DNA of 64,000 nucleotides from Talinum fruticosum. Its lineage: Eukaryota > Streptophyta > Magnoliopsida > Caryophyllales > Talinaceae. The DNA lies in NCBI GenBank assembly GCA_021018815.1, contig JAITYX010000016.1, positions 5,843,001 through 5,907,000 of the forward strand, given 5' to 3'. The stretch's first letter is position 1; each line of letters begins with the position of its first letter. Both the position numbers and the translations under genes were made by a program. A model generated the notes under the pieces. That model ran no database searches, was not told where the DNA came from, and was given only the letters and a program-made list of their open reading frames with translations. Shown here in pieces: positions 48,211-60,339 of the stretch.

Positions 48211-49452
48211 TAGACCTGGCAAAAATTGACCCGACCCGAAACCCGACCCGAACCCGCCCGAAAGTTTTGGGTTTTGGACATGATTTTCTCGACCCGAACC
48301 CGAAAAAACCGAACCCGAAAAACCCGTAAATTAGCGGGTCAAACCCGACCGAACCCGTTTGACCCGTTGGGTCAAGGCAATAAAAACAACCATTTTAGCT
48401 TTGTAACTTGTTGATTGAATGTTTCATGCACATTATATGATTTTTCCTTCAATTTATCACTTTTTTAATAATGGTTATTTATCATATCGGATTATTTAGA
48501 GAGACGTTACATATTTATTGCAATCATTTACGAGACGAAGACTGATATAGTTTCATTTCTCAACTTATTCCCCATAAACAAAAGCCATTATATACAAAAA
48601 TTATGCATAGTTAATTTCAATAAAAACATATATGGATTCAAATGGTGTAATATATTAAAATACTACAAGTGTACAAGTTATACTTGTTGTATTTTTGGTA
48701 AACTGAATATACCTAGTCACATCTAATTAATATACTTTTATTTTGTAGAAATAATATTACTATAATGATTTAAAATTTTGATGTTATAATTAAAAATAAT
48801 AATTTTAGTTTATTATAAATCTCTAATTCTTATTTATTTTAAACTGTGTTTACTCGTACCTAAACCATAACTCCTAAGGTAGGCAATAAGCCAAACTAAA
48901 ACAAAGTCAAATTTTTCTAGTGAATAAAATGGATCGATTAAGCCTACCCAAGTCAAAACTTTCTCGATTTGTTTTAAAATGCATTAAACATGCATATAAA
49001 CCTCGTTAGTATAATATAAACCGTGAAATAAACATCGTAACCTTAAACTAATAATTACGGAACAAGTCATTATTATTCAACCCATTATTAACCCAATCTT
49101 TCGTTGGCCTTATTTAAACGCGTCAAGCGACCAACCCGCTCGGTTCAATGGGACCTTACACAAATATCATAATGAAATTTTTGAATATTCCTTTTAGAAA
49201 ATACAAATACTATACTTTTCGTTGAATTATTGGCAATTTTAAGCAAAAATTATGCTTAATATTTATAATTAAAAAAGAAAAACAAGCGATAAAAAGGCGG
49301 TCTTAACCCGTTGGGTCGACCCGAAACCCGTATAACCCGATATACGACCGCCCGTATTTTACCCGAACCCGAAATACACCCGACCTGTATTTTACCCGAA
49401 CCCGAATACACCCGACCCGTATTTAACCCGCCCGCCCCAATTGATGAGTCTA
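48211..49452. mobile_element. Non-autonomous hAT element, 1242 bp, perfect 8-bp target duplication
   Basis: ACTACAAC abuts both ends (48203-48210 and 49453-49460). The termini are short imperfect inverted repeats: TAGACCTGGCAA on the left and, in reverse complement, TAGACTCATCAA on the right. Both subterminal regions (48230-48375 and 49305-49440) are dense in CCCGACCCG/ACCCGAACCCG motifs, a feature shared with the hAT element at 11162-11732. The interior is AT-rich with no transposase. Frames at 48226-48414 and 49311-49517 are read-throughs of the motif arrays. Confidence 0.92.
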
Positions 49453-49460
49453 ACTACAAC

Positions 49461-51720
49461 AAATACACTTATTCGACAAAAAGCCTATACAAAGATCTTT
49501 TATTAAAAGTTGTATGATGAAAAAGTTATTGAGTGCATGAGGAGTGTGCAGAAGAGATTCAATTAGTTTTTTCAACCAAAAGATTTACTTTGTTTTTTAA
49601 TAATAATTTGTTAAAATTTACTTTTTATTATAAATACGGTACAACTTTCGATTAATAAAATTTATCTATTATCTTAAAAAATAAACTGCAGCCATAAATT
49701 TTTAAAAAATTGACCTCCCTAGCAAATTTTTTCAAAAAATGGTGCATACGACGTAAAATACTCCATCGAGGTGGGAGGTCACAATCACCGAATACTAATT
49801 ACAGTATTTGTTATAAAAAAAAAGTTGAAATATAAGATTGGGAGGTCAACGTCATGACCCAACCTTCATGTTTCTCCATTTTTGTTAAAAAGAATAAAAA
49901 TAAAATTTTATAGTATTATAAAAAAGGGCCAAATATTGGCTAAAGTCTAAATGATTAGTTGTTGAGTCGATTATTAGTTGGATATGTGATTTCATTCTTG
50001 GAAAATGATAATACCAAACCTACTTGCTTCCCCATGTGGTTGCTCTCTATTACCATTACTATGATGGGTTGGATTCATGCAACATAGAAGTTAATTCAAT
50101 CATTAAGGTGGCTAACTAATCTTAATTATTTGCAAATCTAGGATTAGTGTATTAATGCATGTAGGTCGGTTGAAGTTGTCGATGTTGATATATTTTTTTA
50201 AAAATAAAGATCTCGATTTTGAGTATTGTGGATTCGGAATCTTTTGTTAGTTGAGTTATATATCCTCTCGTGACAACGAGTAGTTCAACTTCGATTGATG
50301 AATGATCAAGTGAAAAAAAAAAGACCCTTGATTGATGGTCAAGTAAAAGTATCTTAGTAAGATCATTCACACATAAATGTATGCAACAAAAGGATACTAC
50401 TACTCTTCTAAATAGACTTGTAAAAAATGTTGATAGCATCGCAATAGAAATATCAAAACCAATGATGATATCTTCAACTTAGTTGCAATGATAAAAAGGT
50501 TTCACAAAAATTTTTAATGATGGTACGTTCTTTACATCTTCGCTAATAAATAACAATTTTAAACTATTGAAATTTAAATATTTACTTGAGTTTTTGTCAA
50601 TTACAATAAATAAACAAAACTATCTATAATATTTATGTTGGCCAATTTACGAGTAAAAGTTAAATGATAACATTTGTGTTAACGGAACTGGTCGAAGTAC
50701 TAGTTGAATATAAGCATATATCAAGTCATATAACATATTTTACGACATCCGTACTATCGGTCAAAATATAGTTATATTTAAAACTTATAAGTTATAACCT
50801 AGAATAATCAATCATTATAACCACAACGAAAAACCACATGATCATACCATGAAACACCTTTTTCACATATATAGATGCTTGGTGAGCAAGACTAGTGGGG
50901 ACATGTACTTCCCCATCATGACTGAGCAAAAGTGGTAAAAGATCATATGATCCATAGCTATCATCGATTTGCTTGGCTTCTAAGGGAAGAAGAGGTGACG
51001 CAAAAATTATTTCCCTTTTCCCTCACCTTACCTCTCTTTTTTAAAAAATTTTTTTTATAATAAAAATATAGAGAGTAATAAATAACCAAACTTTTTGGGT
51101 CCTTCCCTTTAATTCAAATCACCAATCAACAACTCAAAGGGCAATTAGGTATGAGTGTGAATTACGTTCTGGGTGAGATTTCAACGTCATTTGTCTGCCC
51201 TTTTCTGTTTACATTTTTCATGGCTCCTACATTATGTTCTAGAAAATTTGTTCAAATTTGTCTATCTATACTTACTCCCATATATTTATTATATTGGTGA
51301 CAATTAAATGATGGATCAACTAAAAAAAAATTTAAATATAATCAGGTAGTTAAGTATTATTTTTATCTTTATTTTAATTCTTAAAATCAATCTTTTTTAA
51401 AAATAAGAATATAAGACTATTTATATTTAGATCGTCAAACATCCTTATTTGGGTCTTGTGTGCAACTTGGTATCATGATTTGGGTCCGCCTAAGGTACAA
51501 TGGGTCTGCCTGGTCCATATCATTTGGTGGGCTTAATTTCATGGATTCTCATTTGTCAAAAAGCCCAACTCTTAAGTTGGTATTCTTTGCAAAGCAAATA
51601 CTTCAGAATTTAAAAAAATAAATGGAAATCAAAAATTAATTTTTTATGAAAAAAATCGAGCCAAACCCAAAGTTTTTAGCCTCCAACTCCAAGGGCCGCC
51701 AAAAGCCGAAGTGAGGGGCA
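49461..51720. other. Intergenic and promoter region upstream of RH18
   Basis: AT-rich DNA with no recognisable gene. The RH18 promoter must lie near its right end. The sequence just before the ATG (about 51670-51720) is richer in GC and CCAAC/CCGCC and is probably the 5' UTR. The minus frame at 50152-50439 has no family features. Confidence 0.5.
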
Positions 51721-54700
51721 ATGGCGACGGCGGCGGAAGAAGCAGCCGCCAGCAATCCAAATAGAGCGTTGACGGCCACCCGGTTTTCCGACCTCAAACC
51801 GCCTCTCTCTCCGCCGGTCCTGGATGCCCTAGACGCCGGCGGTTTCCACTACTGCACGCCCGTTCAAGCGCAAACCATCCCCTTACTCTGCGGCTACAAG
51901 GATGTCGCCGTCGACGCCGCCACCGGTTCTGGAAAAACCCTAGCTTTCGTTATCCCCCTTGTCGAGATCATCCGCCGCTCTTGCTCCTCCCCTAAACCCC
52001 ATCAAGTTAGTCCTCTCTCTCTCTCTCTGTCTCTCTCAAGTTTGATTGTGCTTGCGTGAAATTCGTTCTAGTTTTTGGTTTTGACGAATGCTGCTCATTA
52101 AATTTCTCTTCGTGTGATGCTTATTTGAAAGTTTGTACTTACAAAATTGGAGTATGTTGAAGTGTGTGTGTATATTTATATAGGGTAAAGTTGAAAATTT
52201 GGTTGCTTTGTTAATTAGATGGAGTTACATTCTGGCCCAAATGGATAAGAGAGTGCTTAATGGAGATAGCAGTAGGTGATTTGGACATCATTATTATACT
52301 CGTTCAGAAACGTGAATAAAGTTGGCCTAATCTAATTGAACTGGGAGAATTGTGTTTCTGTAACTTCTAGAATTTGTATAAGTCTCGTTTGAAATTTGGA
52401 AATATCCGGATTTGAAATCGGATAATTATGATTGTGCACAAATTAAACTGAAAAGAACTGGCTTTATTAGAAGAGTATTTAGTTCATACTCTGCATAGTG
52501 GAAATCTCTTAAGATATGCTGTTTGAGAATTTGAATATATATATATAGTTGATCCTAGGTTAAGCTACATTGTTTATGAAGGGTCGAAAACATTTTCTGA
52601 TGAGGAGAATCACATTAAAAATAAAGAAATAGGAGCTGAATCCTGCACAAATTTGTTGAATGATCGGGCAATTGTGGAGAATGCTAGGCACACGCTCACA
52701 TTATTATTCATAGTATCTTTCTCCTCAATGCTCAAGATGGTGTACATTGATGACACCCTATTTTTTCCTCTTTGGATGTTTGCGGAGGAGGGAGTACTAT
52801 GGCTGAGATATTTCTATGAAACGACGATAGTCCACTTTCCATTGAGATGGAAGAGTCATTATTAGGTATTTTTTTTTCCACTTTTGGATAAAGTAGGATA
52901 TAGCTACATGTCTCGCTAGATTATCCTTTGCTTATTTTGTTTCGAACTACCGGGCAATGGGCAAGCGTCTTCTGAATTTGGGGTTCAACGCCCAATGCAA
53001 ACAACCTCTCCACATTTCTATTGTAATGGTAAGGTTGCATACATCTGGCCCTCCATACCCACCAGGTGCAATTTCAGGGTGATGGTTTGGTTCAGTTCTC
53101 CTTAGCAACGGGAAACTACAATGGATAATTTTTAGACTTGGTGACCTTTTGAGTTTATGGAATATAATCAGTGAGCAATGCGATATAGTTCCTCTGTGAG
53201 ATGTTAGCTGTGCATCCGTTGCTTTTGCTCATAATATATAATATTTCTATTTTGGTTATCAAAAAGAACAAACAATGAGCAGTGTATGCTTTGGTTTCTT
53301 TAGTGCTTATTGTTTTCAAATGTTACAGGTTCTGGGGATAATTATCTCACCTACCAGGGAGTTGTCAACTCAAATATACAATGTTGCCCTGCCATTCATT
53401 TCGACACTGGCAGATGTTAAACCCGTGATTCTTGTTGGAGGAAGGGAGGTTAAGAATGATGTTAAAAGGATAGAGGAGGATGGAGCAAACGTGTTGATTG
53501 GGACACCAGGAAGGTTATATGACATCATGGAACGCATAGATATACTGGACTTTAGAAGCCTTGAGGTATGTACTCTCTGAAAAGGTTTCCTTGTACTCTC
53601 AGTAATCAGATTCCGTCCCTCATAGGAACTTAGTCCTTATATCTTTCTTCATAGTTTGGGTTGGGGCGGTGGATGTAATGGTTACGCAGTGTTTTGGGAT
53701 TATGTTACTGAGACTTTGTTTCAACCGAAGCACCACTGTCAACTCTTCGGCACTTTGATATGAATGCAACTTTAATTCTTCAAAATGGACAAAAGACAAA
53801 GGAAGACCCCTTATACAGCAAGGTTAAGAATTAGGTTCCTTTATCATCGAGTTTGAATTATACAAATATGCTAGTTCAGTATGTCTGGGTGGTCTTCACA
53901 TTGTATTGCTTGTTGATACAGGTTTTGATTCTGGATGAGGCGGACCGACTTTTAGAAATGGGGTTTGACAACCAAATCAATTCAATAATATCTCGGTTGC
54001 CAAAGATACGGAGAACTGGTCTCTTTTCAGCTACACAGACTGACGCAGTTAAGGAGCTTTCTAAGGCTGGATTAAGGAATCCCGTGAGGATTGAAGTTCG
54101 AGCAGAGATAAGGTCAACAGATGATCCATCGTTAAAGCCCTCAACTTCGAAAACACCATCAGGCCTGCACCTTGAGGTAACTGGATCTAAAGATTTGAGG
54201 ATAACTTCTATTTCCATTTTAAACTCTGGTTGTGGATGCTGCTCTGATGAGAAGATAGCTTTTTCCCACCTCATCGCTCTTCTTTTTGTTCTGTTTTTGG
54301 GGCTGAGTAATAACAAGAGTAGTTTATTGATAATATTGTGTTTGGTTTATCAATTTTTAAAAGTTTTTTACAGATTTTGTTTTAACTCTTATTATTGATA
54401 AATATTGTGTTTGGCTTATCAAAATTTTAAATTCTTTTTAACCTCTTTTGTTTTATCTTATGGTTCAGTCCTTCTGAATTCTTGTGCTTGAGTCTATTTT
54501 ACTCTTTGCTAGGAGCAGGTCAGTGTAGCTCCATTTTACGAGGTAAGGATTCAGAGTTGTCTGCATATAGTGAAAGTCTAGTTTTTGGTTGTGGAGCAAG
54601 TTCCCTGTTCTTCTGGATTTAGCAGTTTCGAGATCAACGGAGTAGTGAGTTGTCGTTGATATTAGCCTGCCTTCAGAAAGCTACTTACAAATATACTGTT

Positions 54701-57700
54701 AACATATATCGGTGCACTACTTGGTTATGGAACCCTTCCTGGAAGGTGGCCTTCCTTCTAGATGCTATGAGGTTAGCTTATACCCCTTCCATGGGATTTA
54801 AGTTTCAAGTGAAATGAAGATATTTACCTTTTATTAAAAAAAAATCGGCTTAAGTCTGGGTATTGAACGAAGATATTTACCTTTTATTTTTTAAAAAATC
54901 AGCTTAAGTCTGGGTATTGACTGCATTCATGAGCTTCTGTGTTATGTGAAGGGCTTGTGTTTGCTTGGACAAGTTTGCTTTCATTGTAGATAAGCCAGTA
55001 ATTCAGTTGTTCTATTATAAAAAATAGAAAATGAAGGCAATACAGTATTTGAATTACCACCAAACATTTGCAATCAGTGACTCCTGTGTGTATTTTGGCA
55101 CGAGATCTGAAATCTTGCTTGAAATACTCACTAATTTGTGAAATTGTGATGATATATTTGTCTTGTGGTAGTTCTACCAGTAATATCACACACTGCCTTT
55201 TTTGTGATCATTTTGTTCGAAACACGAAGTAGTTTATTTGTGGTTTTGTGCTGCTGCCTAACAGATTATGAGATTGCCTATCAAGAATATGACTTTGTCA
55301 ACTTTTTACTCTTTTGACATGCCACTTACATGTAATTTCTCTTTTTGATCTGCAGTATCTGGAATGTGAGGCAGATAGAAAATCATCAGAGCTAGTTGAC
55401 CTACTTGTCAAATACAAATCGAAAAAATTATCATGTGAGTGACAGTGCTTTTCTGAATAATTCTTTTACCTGAGCTCGTCCAGGAGGTGAAAATCGTGGA
55501 AAGTTGACGTCATTATTTAATGCAGCTTCTTTATGACTTGTGCTTGTGTTGATTATTGGGGAGTTGTTCTTCCACAACTTGCTGCTCTGAAGGGTCTTTC
55601 ACTAATCCCTTTTCACGGGAAAATGAAACAAGTAAGATGCCAAGTATCTCTGGCTGTAGACTACTGCACAAGATATTTAATATTTCGAGTTACTTATGTG
55701 TTGTTTTTTCATTTATCCTTCAGAAAGTTAGAGACAAGGCTCTAGCTGCATTTACTGGTCTTTCAAGTGCTGTTCTTCTTTGTACTGATGTCGCTGCCCG
55801 TGGACTGGACATACCAGATGTTGATTGCATTATGCAAGTAAGAGTGGTTATTTTGGCTGCTTTTGTTTTTTGATTAGATCCCATCCTTGAAGTCAATTAG
55901 TGGTTCATTTACCTGTTGTGGAATGAATAGTTCCTATGTTTGAGAGTAAGCATTGCCGTAATAGTCTAATCCCCCCGTGAGTGGCGCGGCACTAGCAAAC
56001 AGAAGATGACAGATTTTGTATTTGTTCTGAGGCTGGGGGCGTTGCTTGTGATGTGTGCTGGGAGCCCTGGTTGTGGGTGTTCCAACATTGAATGATATGT
56101 TCATTGTGCCTTGTTATGTTCACTCTTACTATCACTAATCGGGAAGTCATTATGTCACTGTATGCGAATTCCAAGCATACAATTGCATGAATTTGATGTT
56201 GTTAAGCTGAATTATATTAATGTTTGAAGCTTGAATCATTAAATATCATTTTTTTCAACTTGTTTTATGTTTACAGTATGACCCCCACAAGATCCGGATA
56301 TGTTTATTCATAGAGCTGGACGGACTGCTCGCCTTGGGAAAATGGGGAATGCAATTGTTTTCCTGCTGCCAAAGGTTAGTAAACTTGTTTCCATGTTGTC
56401 ATGCCTAAACCTTAAAGTTTAACAATGTGGAGTTCTTTGGCTCCTGTTTCTAATTACTTGTACATGGTGTAGGAGGAAGATTATGTTGATTTTTTGGAAC
56501 GAAAGGGGTGTCCTCTTCGGAAAAGAGAGTGCTCTGGTAATGCAGTTGATATCATTCCCCAGGTAATCAATTTCCTATTTAAAGTGTTGTGCTTATCATT
56601 TCTTGGTTCTTTAAGAGGACGACAGAGGTTTGAGTGGTCTTCCCTTTCTGAGGGAATGAAATGCTCTTTACATCATTTTTTTAAAAAAAAAGGTTGCAAA
56701 GGAAGCTGATTTTGGCTCCTGTGGTCTTGTTAATCAAGGTATACTAGCAGCAGAAAACTTGATATTTCTTCTTTCCCCTTGTGCAAAAATTTCACCTCAG
56801 ATAAGATCTGCTGCGAAAAAGGATCGAGATGTTATGGAGAAAGGACTCAAAGCCTTTGTCTCTTTCATCCGGGCTTACAAGGAGCATTATTGCTCCTTCA
56901 TTTTCAGGTTTTCTGCCACACTTTGCAACTGAAGTTTGTGCAAGTATCTTCACTGCCATATCTTGAATTTAATCAGTTGGAAGTTGGCACAACTATAGGT
57001 GGAAAGCTCTGGAGATCGGAAAGTTGGCCATGGGGTATGGGCTATTGCAGCTTCCTTCAATGTCAGAGGTCAAGAACCATGCTCTATCAGCTGAAGGGTT
57101 CACTCCAGTTAAGGATGTAAAGTTGGAGGAGATAAAGTACAAGTAAGATGACCTGCTACTATCTCTGCTTCCCCTTCTGCCTCCTTGTCCTCTATGTTAG
57201 TTTGACATTCATTTCATCTTAAGTATCGTTGCTGGATTCAATATCAGAACATTGGATGTGGACAATTGACACTTCATTTCTGAACAAAAACATGTAAAAC
57301 CTCTCTAGAATAGTGAGTTTGGAAATCAGGATACACTCATGTTGTACACTTGTTGCTAGGTTCAGATAATATATAACTGTGCACCTGATGAAATGAATTG
57401 CAGTAGTTTTCAGCTGTTATCAAATCCAATATGGTGGCAATAGTTTTCTGCCTTTCTCCTAAAATCCAAATTGAAATCCATATCACCTTGGCAGTGCTTT
57501 TTGGTTTTCCTTTCTTTTTTTTTTTGTAGAAGCTTAGCTTCAAATTTGTTGAGAGGTTGGTTTCATTAGGCGCTTAAGGTTAAAAATTATCGGCCCTTGC
57601 AGTTTCTCTTTAACTCAAAAAGGTGATGGCTGTTTCTGATTTCTGGGTTATTTTATGCTTCCAAGAAACTGAATGCAGTATAGTGGTTTTCTTCCTTCTA

Positions 57701-58361
57701 TAGCTTTCGTTTTGGGGGAGTGGGTCACGAAGACTTAGTTCCAATTTAATCTGACAGTAGTTATGGTACTCGTTATGGAGTATGCTTTCTTTGTTCGTTA
57801 ATGGGTGTATCTCGGGTTGGGAAGCTTGGTCGGACACAGCTAAATCAAGGTTGAAAATCTAGTTTTGACAGTAGAATGGGAGGTGCTAAACCCAGCTGTC
57901 ATGTCCACCCCCCTCCAAAAAAAAAACAAAAAAGGGGATGGATTCAAGTAATTGAGTTGAACAACATCCTTCAGTATCATTCATCGCAAGTATTACATTG
58001 CTGTCTTATGTGTGTGTTTGTAAATCATATATATACATTTCGGGTTCACTTTCAAAGAAGCTTGGGCTGACTGATTATGGATTCTTATAGGGATAAAGCT
58101 CGTGAGAAGCAAAGGAAAAGGAAGTTACTGGCTAAGAAGTTGGAAGAGGAACAAAATCCAAAACAGCCAAAGCCCAAGGCCCGTGAAAACCACAAGGATA
58201 ATGTTAAGAAGAAAACTGCAAAGCAGAGGCGTGCTGTTCAGACTAAAGAAGATGAAGATGAGTTGGCCCGGGAATACAGGTTACTGAAGAAGTTGAAAAG
58301 AGGGGCCATTGATGAGAATGAATATGCAAGATTAATGGGAGCTGAGGATTTGCTTGGGTAA
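51721..58361 (+). CDS. RH18: DEAD-box ATP-dependent RNA helicase RH18 (Spb4/DDX55 type)
   Basis: A nucleolar RNA helicase; yeast Spb4 and human DDX55 remodel pre-rRNA in 60S ribosome assembly. Eleven exons: 51721-52005, 53329-53565, 53922-54176, 55356-55434, 55526-55631, 55724-55837, 56277-56374, 56473-56562, 56801-56907, 56999-57142, 58091-58361, with GT-AG borders and matching phases. Expected length is 595 aa, very close to Arabidopsis RH18 (about 593). Visible: Q motif region ([16 protein letters not shown]), ATGSGKT (67-73), PTREL (103-107), DEAD (179-182), SAT (210-212), ARGLDIP (exon 6), [10 protein letters not shown] (exon 7), and a Lys/Arg-rich tail with a coiled-coil look (exon 11). 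Two single-base deficits break the frame: an A run at 55422-55427 (end of exon 4) and a C run at 56282-56286 (exon 7). Both lie in highly conserved sequence, so consensus error is likely. Confidence 0.96.
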
Positions 58362-59900
58362 AGATAAGCGCCCAAGTATATGTTAAGTGTGAATCGAGAA
58401 GAGAAGCAAAATCACCTAGGAATTGACAGAAAGTTGCTGCTACTCCCTCCATTTCATCCCAAGCCTATACAAATACAAGCCCCTTTGATTTATTTTTGGG
58501 TATTTATTTACCTCTTTTTAGGTTTTCTCCTTTCAAGGATAAGGTTAGCTACATCCATCTGGGTCTTCTCTGAAGCGCATTCAATTTCAGACGAGTTCCA
58601 CACTGGGCGGTGATGATGGATTGATGATGATTTATGAGCCTTAAGGTTCTTGTATTGCTGTAAGCGTGTAATCTACGTAGGAGGATGATATATACTCTTG
58701 CCACAATTTTGTTGTGCTACTAATGAATTTGATTGGAAAGAAAAAGAGCTCCCCCCTCCCCCTACCCCCCAATAGAAGTCTATGTTCTTTTCCTTCATGA
58801 GCCTAATTTTTGCCTTTTCAAGCTAATGCTGTCACAAGTTAGGTTCGGCTGCTTTCTAACGTTGGCTATAAGATTGTCATTCAAAAAAATGTCAGGGGTT
58901 CATTTTGGACCAGAAGTGGACTATCACTATTGAACATTGTTAAGGCAGGTGAATAAAGATGGGATCATTCATCAAATGTGGCTGGAGCCTGGAGGGCATC
59001 CTCTTCCTTTATATTTTTAACTTTGTTCTAAGTTTGTGAATTTAGTGGAGTAAAACAAAATATATTTTTAAATTTTGTGTTTTTTTTCACGAAATAGGTA
59101 GTCATTGATTTTTAAATTTAGAGTTTAACGAAACCAATTTATTTTTTTATAATTTTATAATTTATAAATAAGATTGTTACATTTGACTTCCTGATCACAC
59201 ACCTTGTTGAGGACGAGACATTAGGATATAGATGTGGATTTTTTTTTGGTGAATCTAGTGCAACTTAGACTTGCCTTGTGTGGTGGGAGCTAGATTGAGG
59301 GCTATGCCCCATGTTCAAGAAAAAAAATATAACGTTTAAGTCTTAATTTTAATAAATTTTAATTTTTGTACACAGGTTTTTCTATTTTTCTTTTATAGAT
59401 TTACCTTTCAAACAAATTTATTTATATCTTCGATCTTAGTTGAAAATATGAGAGTTTAATATCTTAACAATATACTCTTTTTCATCATTAATCGGATAGA
59501 TCTCTAAAAACAGCTAACTTAGATCACAATTCAAACAGAAACATGATTTAAAGTTTGTTACTAAAGAAAGGAGAACAATCTATTCTTTTTTCCAAAGAAG
59601 TAATTTGTCAAAAGCAGAATAATATGAGACATTCAAGTGTTAAATGGAATGTATTTTACGAGTTTGAAGATTTTATTTTATTTGTTGTTTTAAAAATAAT
59701 TTACATTTTTATTATATATTTTCTTTTTCTGTGATTTTTTATTATTGAATTAAAATTATGATATATTTTAATTTTAATATTTTATATATCAAATAATTAT
59801 TTAATAATACTTTTAAAATATTATATAATTATTTAAAGTTAATTATGAGACAACCTGCGGATCTTTAACTAGTATTTTAAGTAAGTATAAACAATACATC
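58362..59900. other. RH18 3' flank and intergenic DNA
   Basis: The first 350 bp is probably the RH18 3' UTR. The rest is AT-rich with no genes or repeats that I recognise. Confidence 0.55.
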
Positions 59901-59914
59901 ATGTCGATTCTCAT

Positions 59915-60330
59915 TCAAAACCTGTCTCACTATTCCAAACTTCTGCGTTCGCGCCTTTGTGAAACTACAAACCCTAATGTGTCTCCCACTCCATCATCTC
60001 AATTATCATTCAACACCTCTCTCTCTGTCTCTCCGTTCCTTGAAATCATGACTCATGGCCTCTGAATTTGCCAAAGTTCGATTCTCAGCCTTCCCAAACC
60101 GCCAGTGAAATTCCGATCCACCCATCTCAACGTCGATCGCGATCTCCTATTTATCCTAAGCGTTCTTGATCTTAAATCTAACTACGAATGCTGATGCGTA
60201 TGTTTTCGCATGATATAGCGGCGAGTAATGGATATTCCGGCAATGAACAAGTCCGAGATGGAGCCGTTACTGATGCGTATGGGATTTGGCATTGCGATTG
60301 ATTGATGACTGGCTTAAAGGTAAGGTTTTT
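59915..60330 (+). other. Possible untranslated leader exon of a gene further right
   Basis: The base composition changes here: a less AT-rich stretch with a CT-rich tract (about 60019-60042) and several short open frames, ending at a good splice donor (TTAAAG followed by GTAAGG, about 60313-60324). The decamer GATGCGTATG occurs twice (about 60192 and 60273). This looks like a 5' UTR exon or a non-coding RNA start. I see no coding exon of a matching gene before the window ends. Confidence 0.3.
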
Positions 60331-60339
60331 TGTTGGTTG

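Noticed and set aside
53275..53580. Independent small gene starting at 53275
   Set aside because: The part upstream of 53329 is intron sequence; the rest is RH18 exon 2 with a proper acceptor.
56685..56741. Possible extra RH18 exon between exons 8 and 9
   Set aside because: It has an open frame and a GTATAC donor, but the known family runs straight from exon 8 (DIIPQ) to exon 9 (IRSAA), and including it adds residues that the family lacks.
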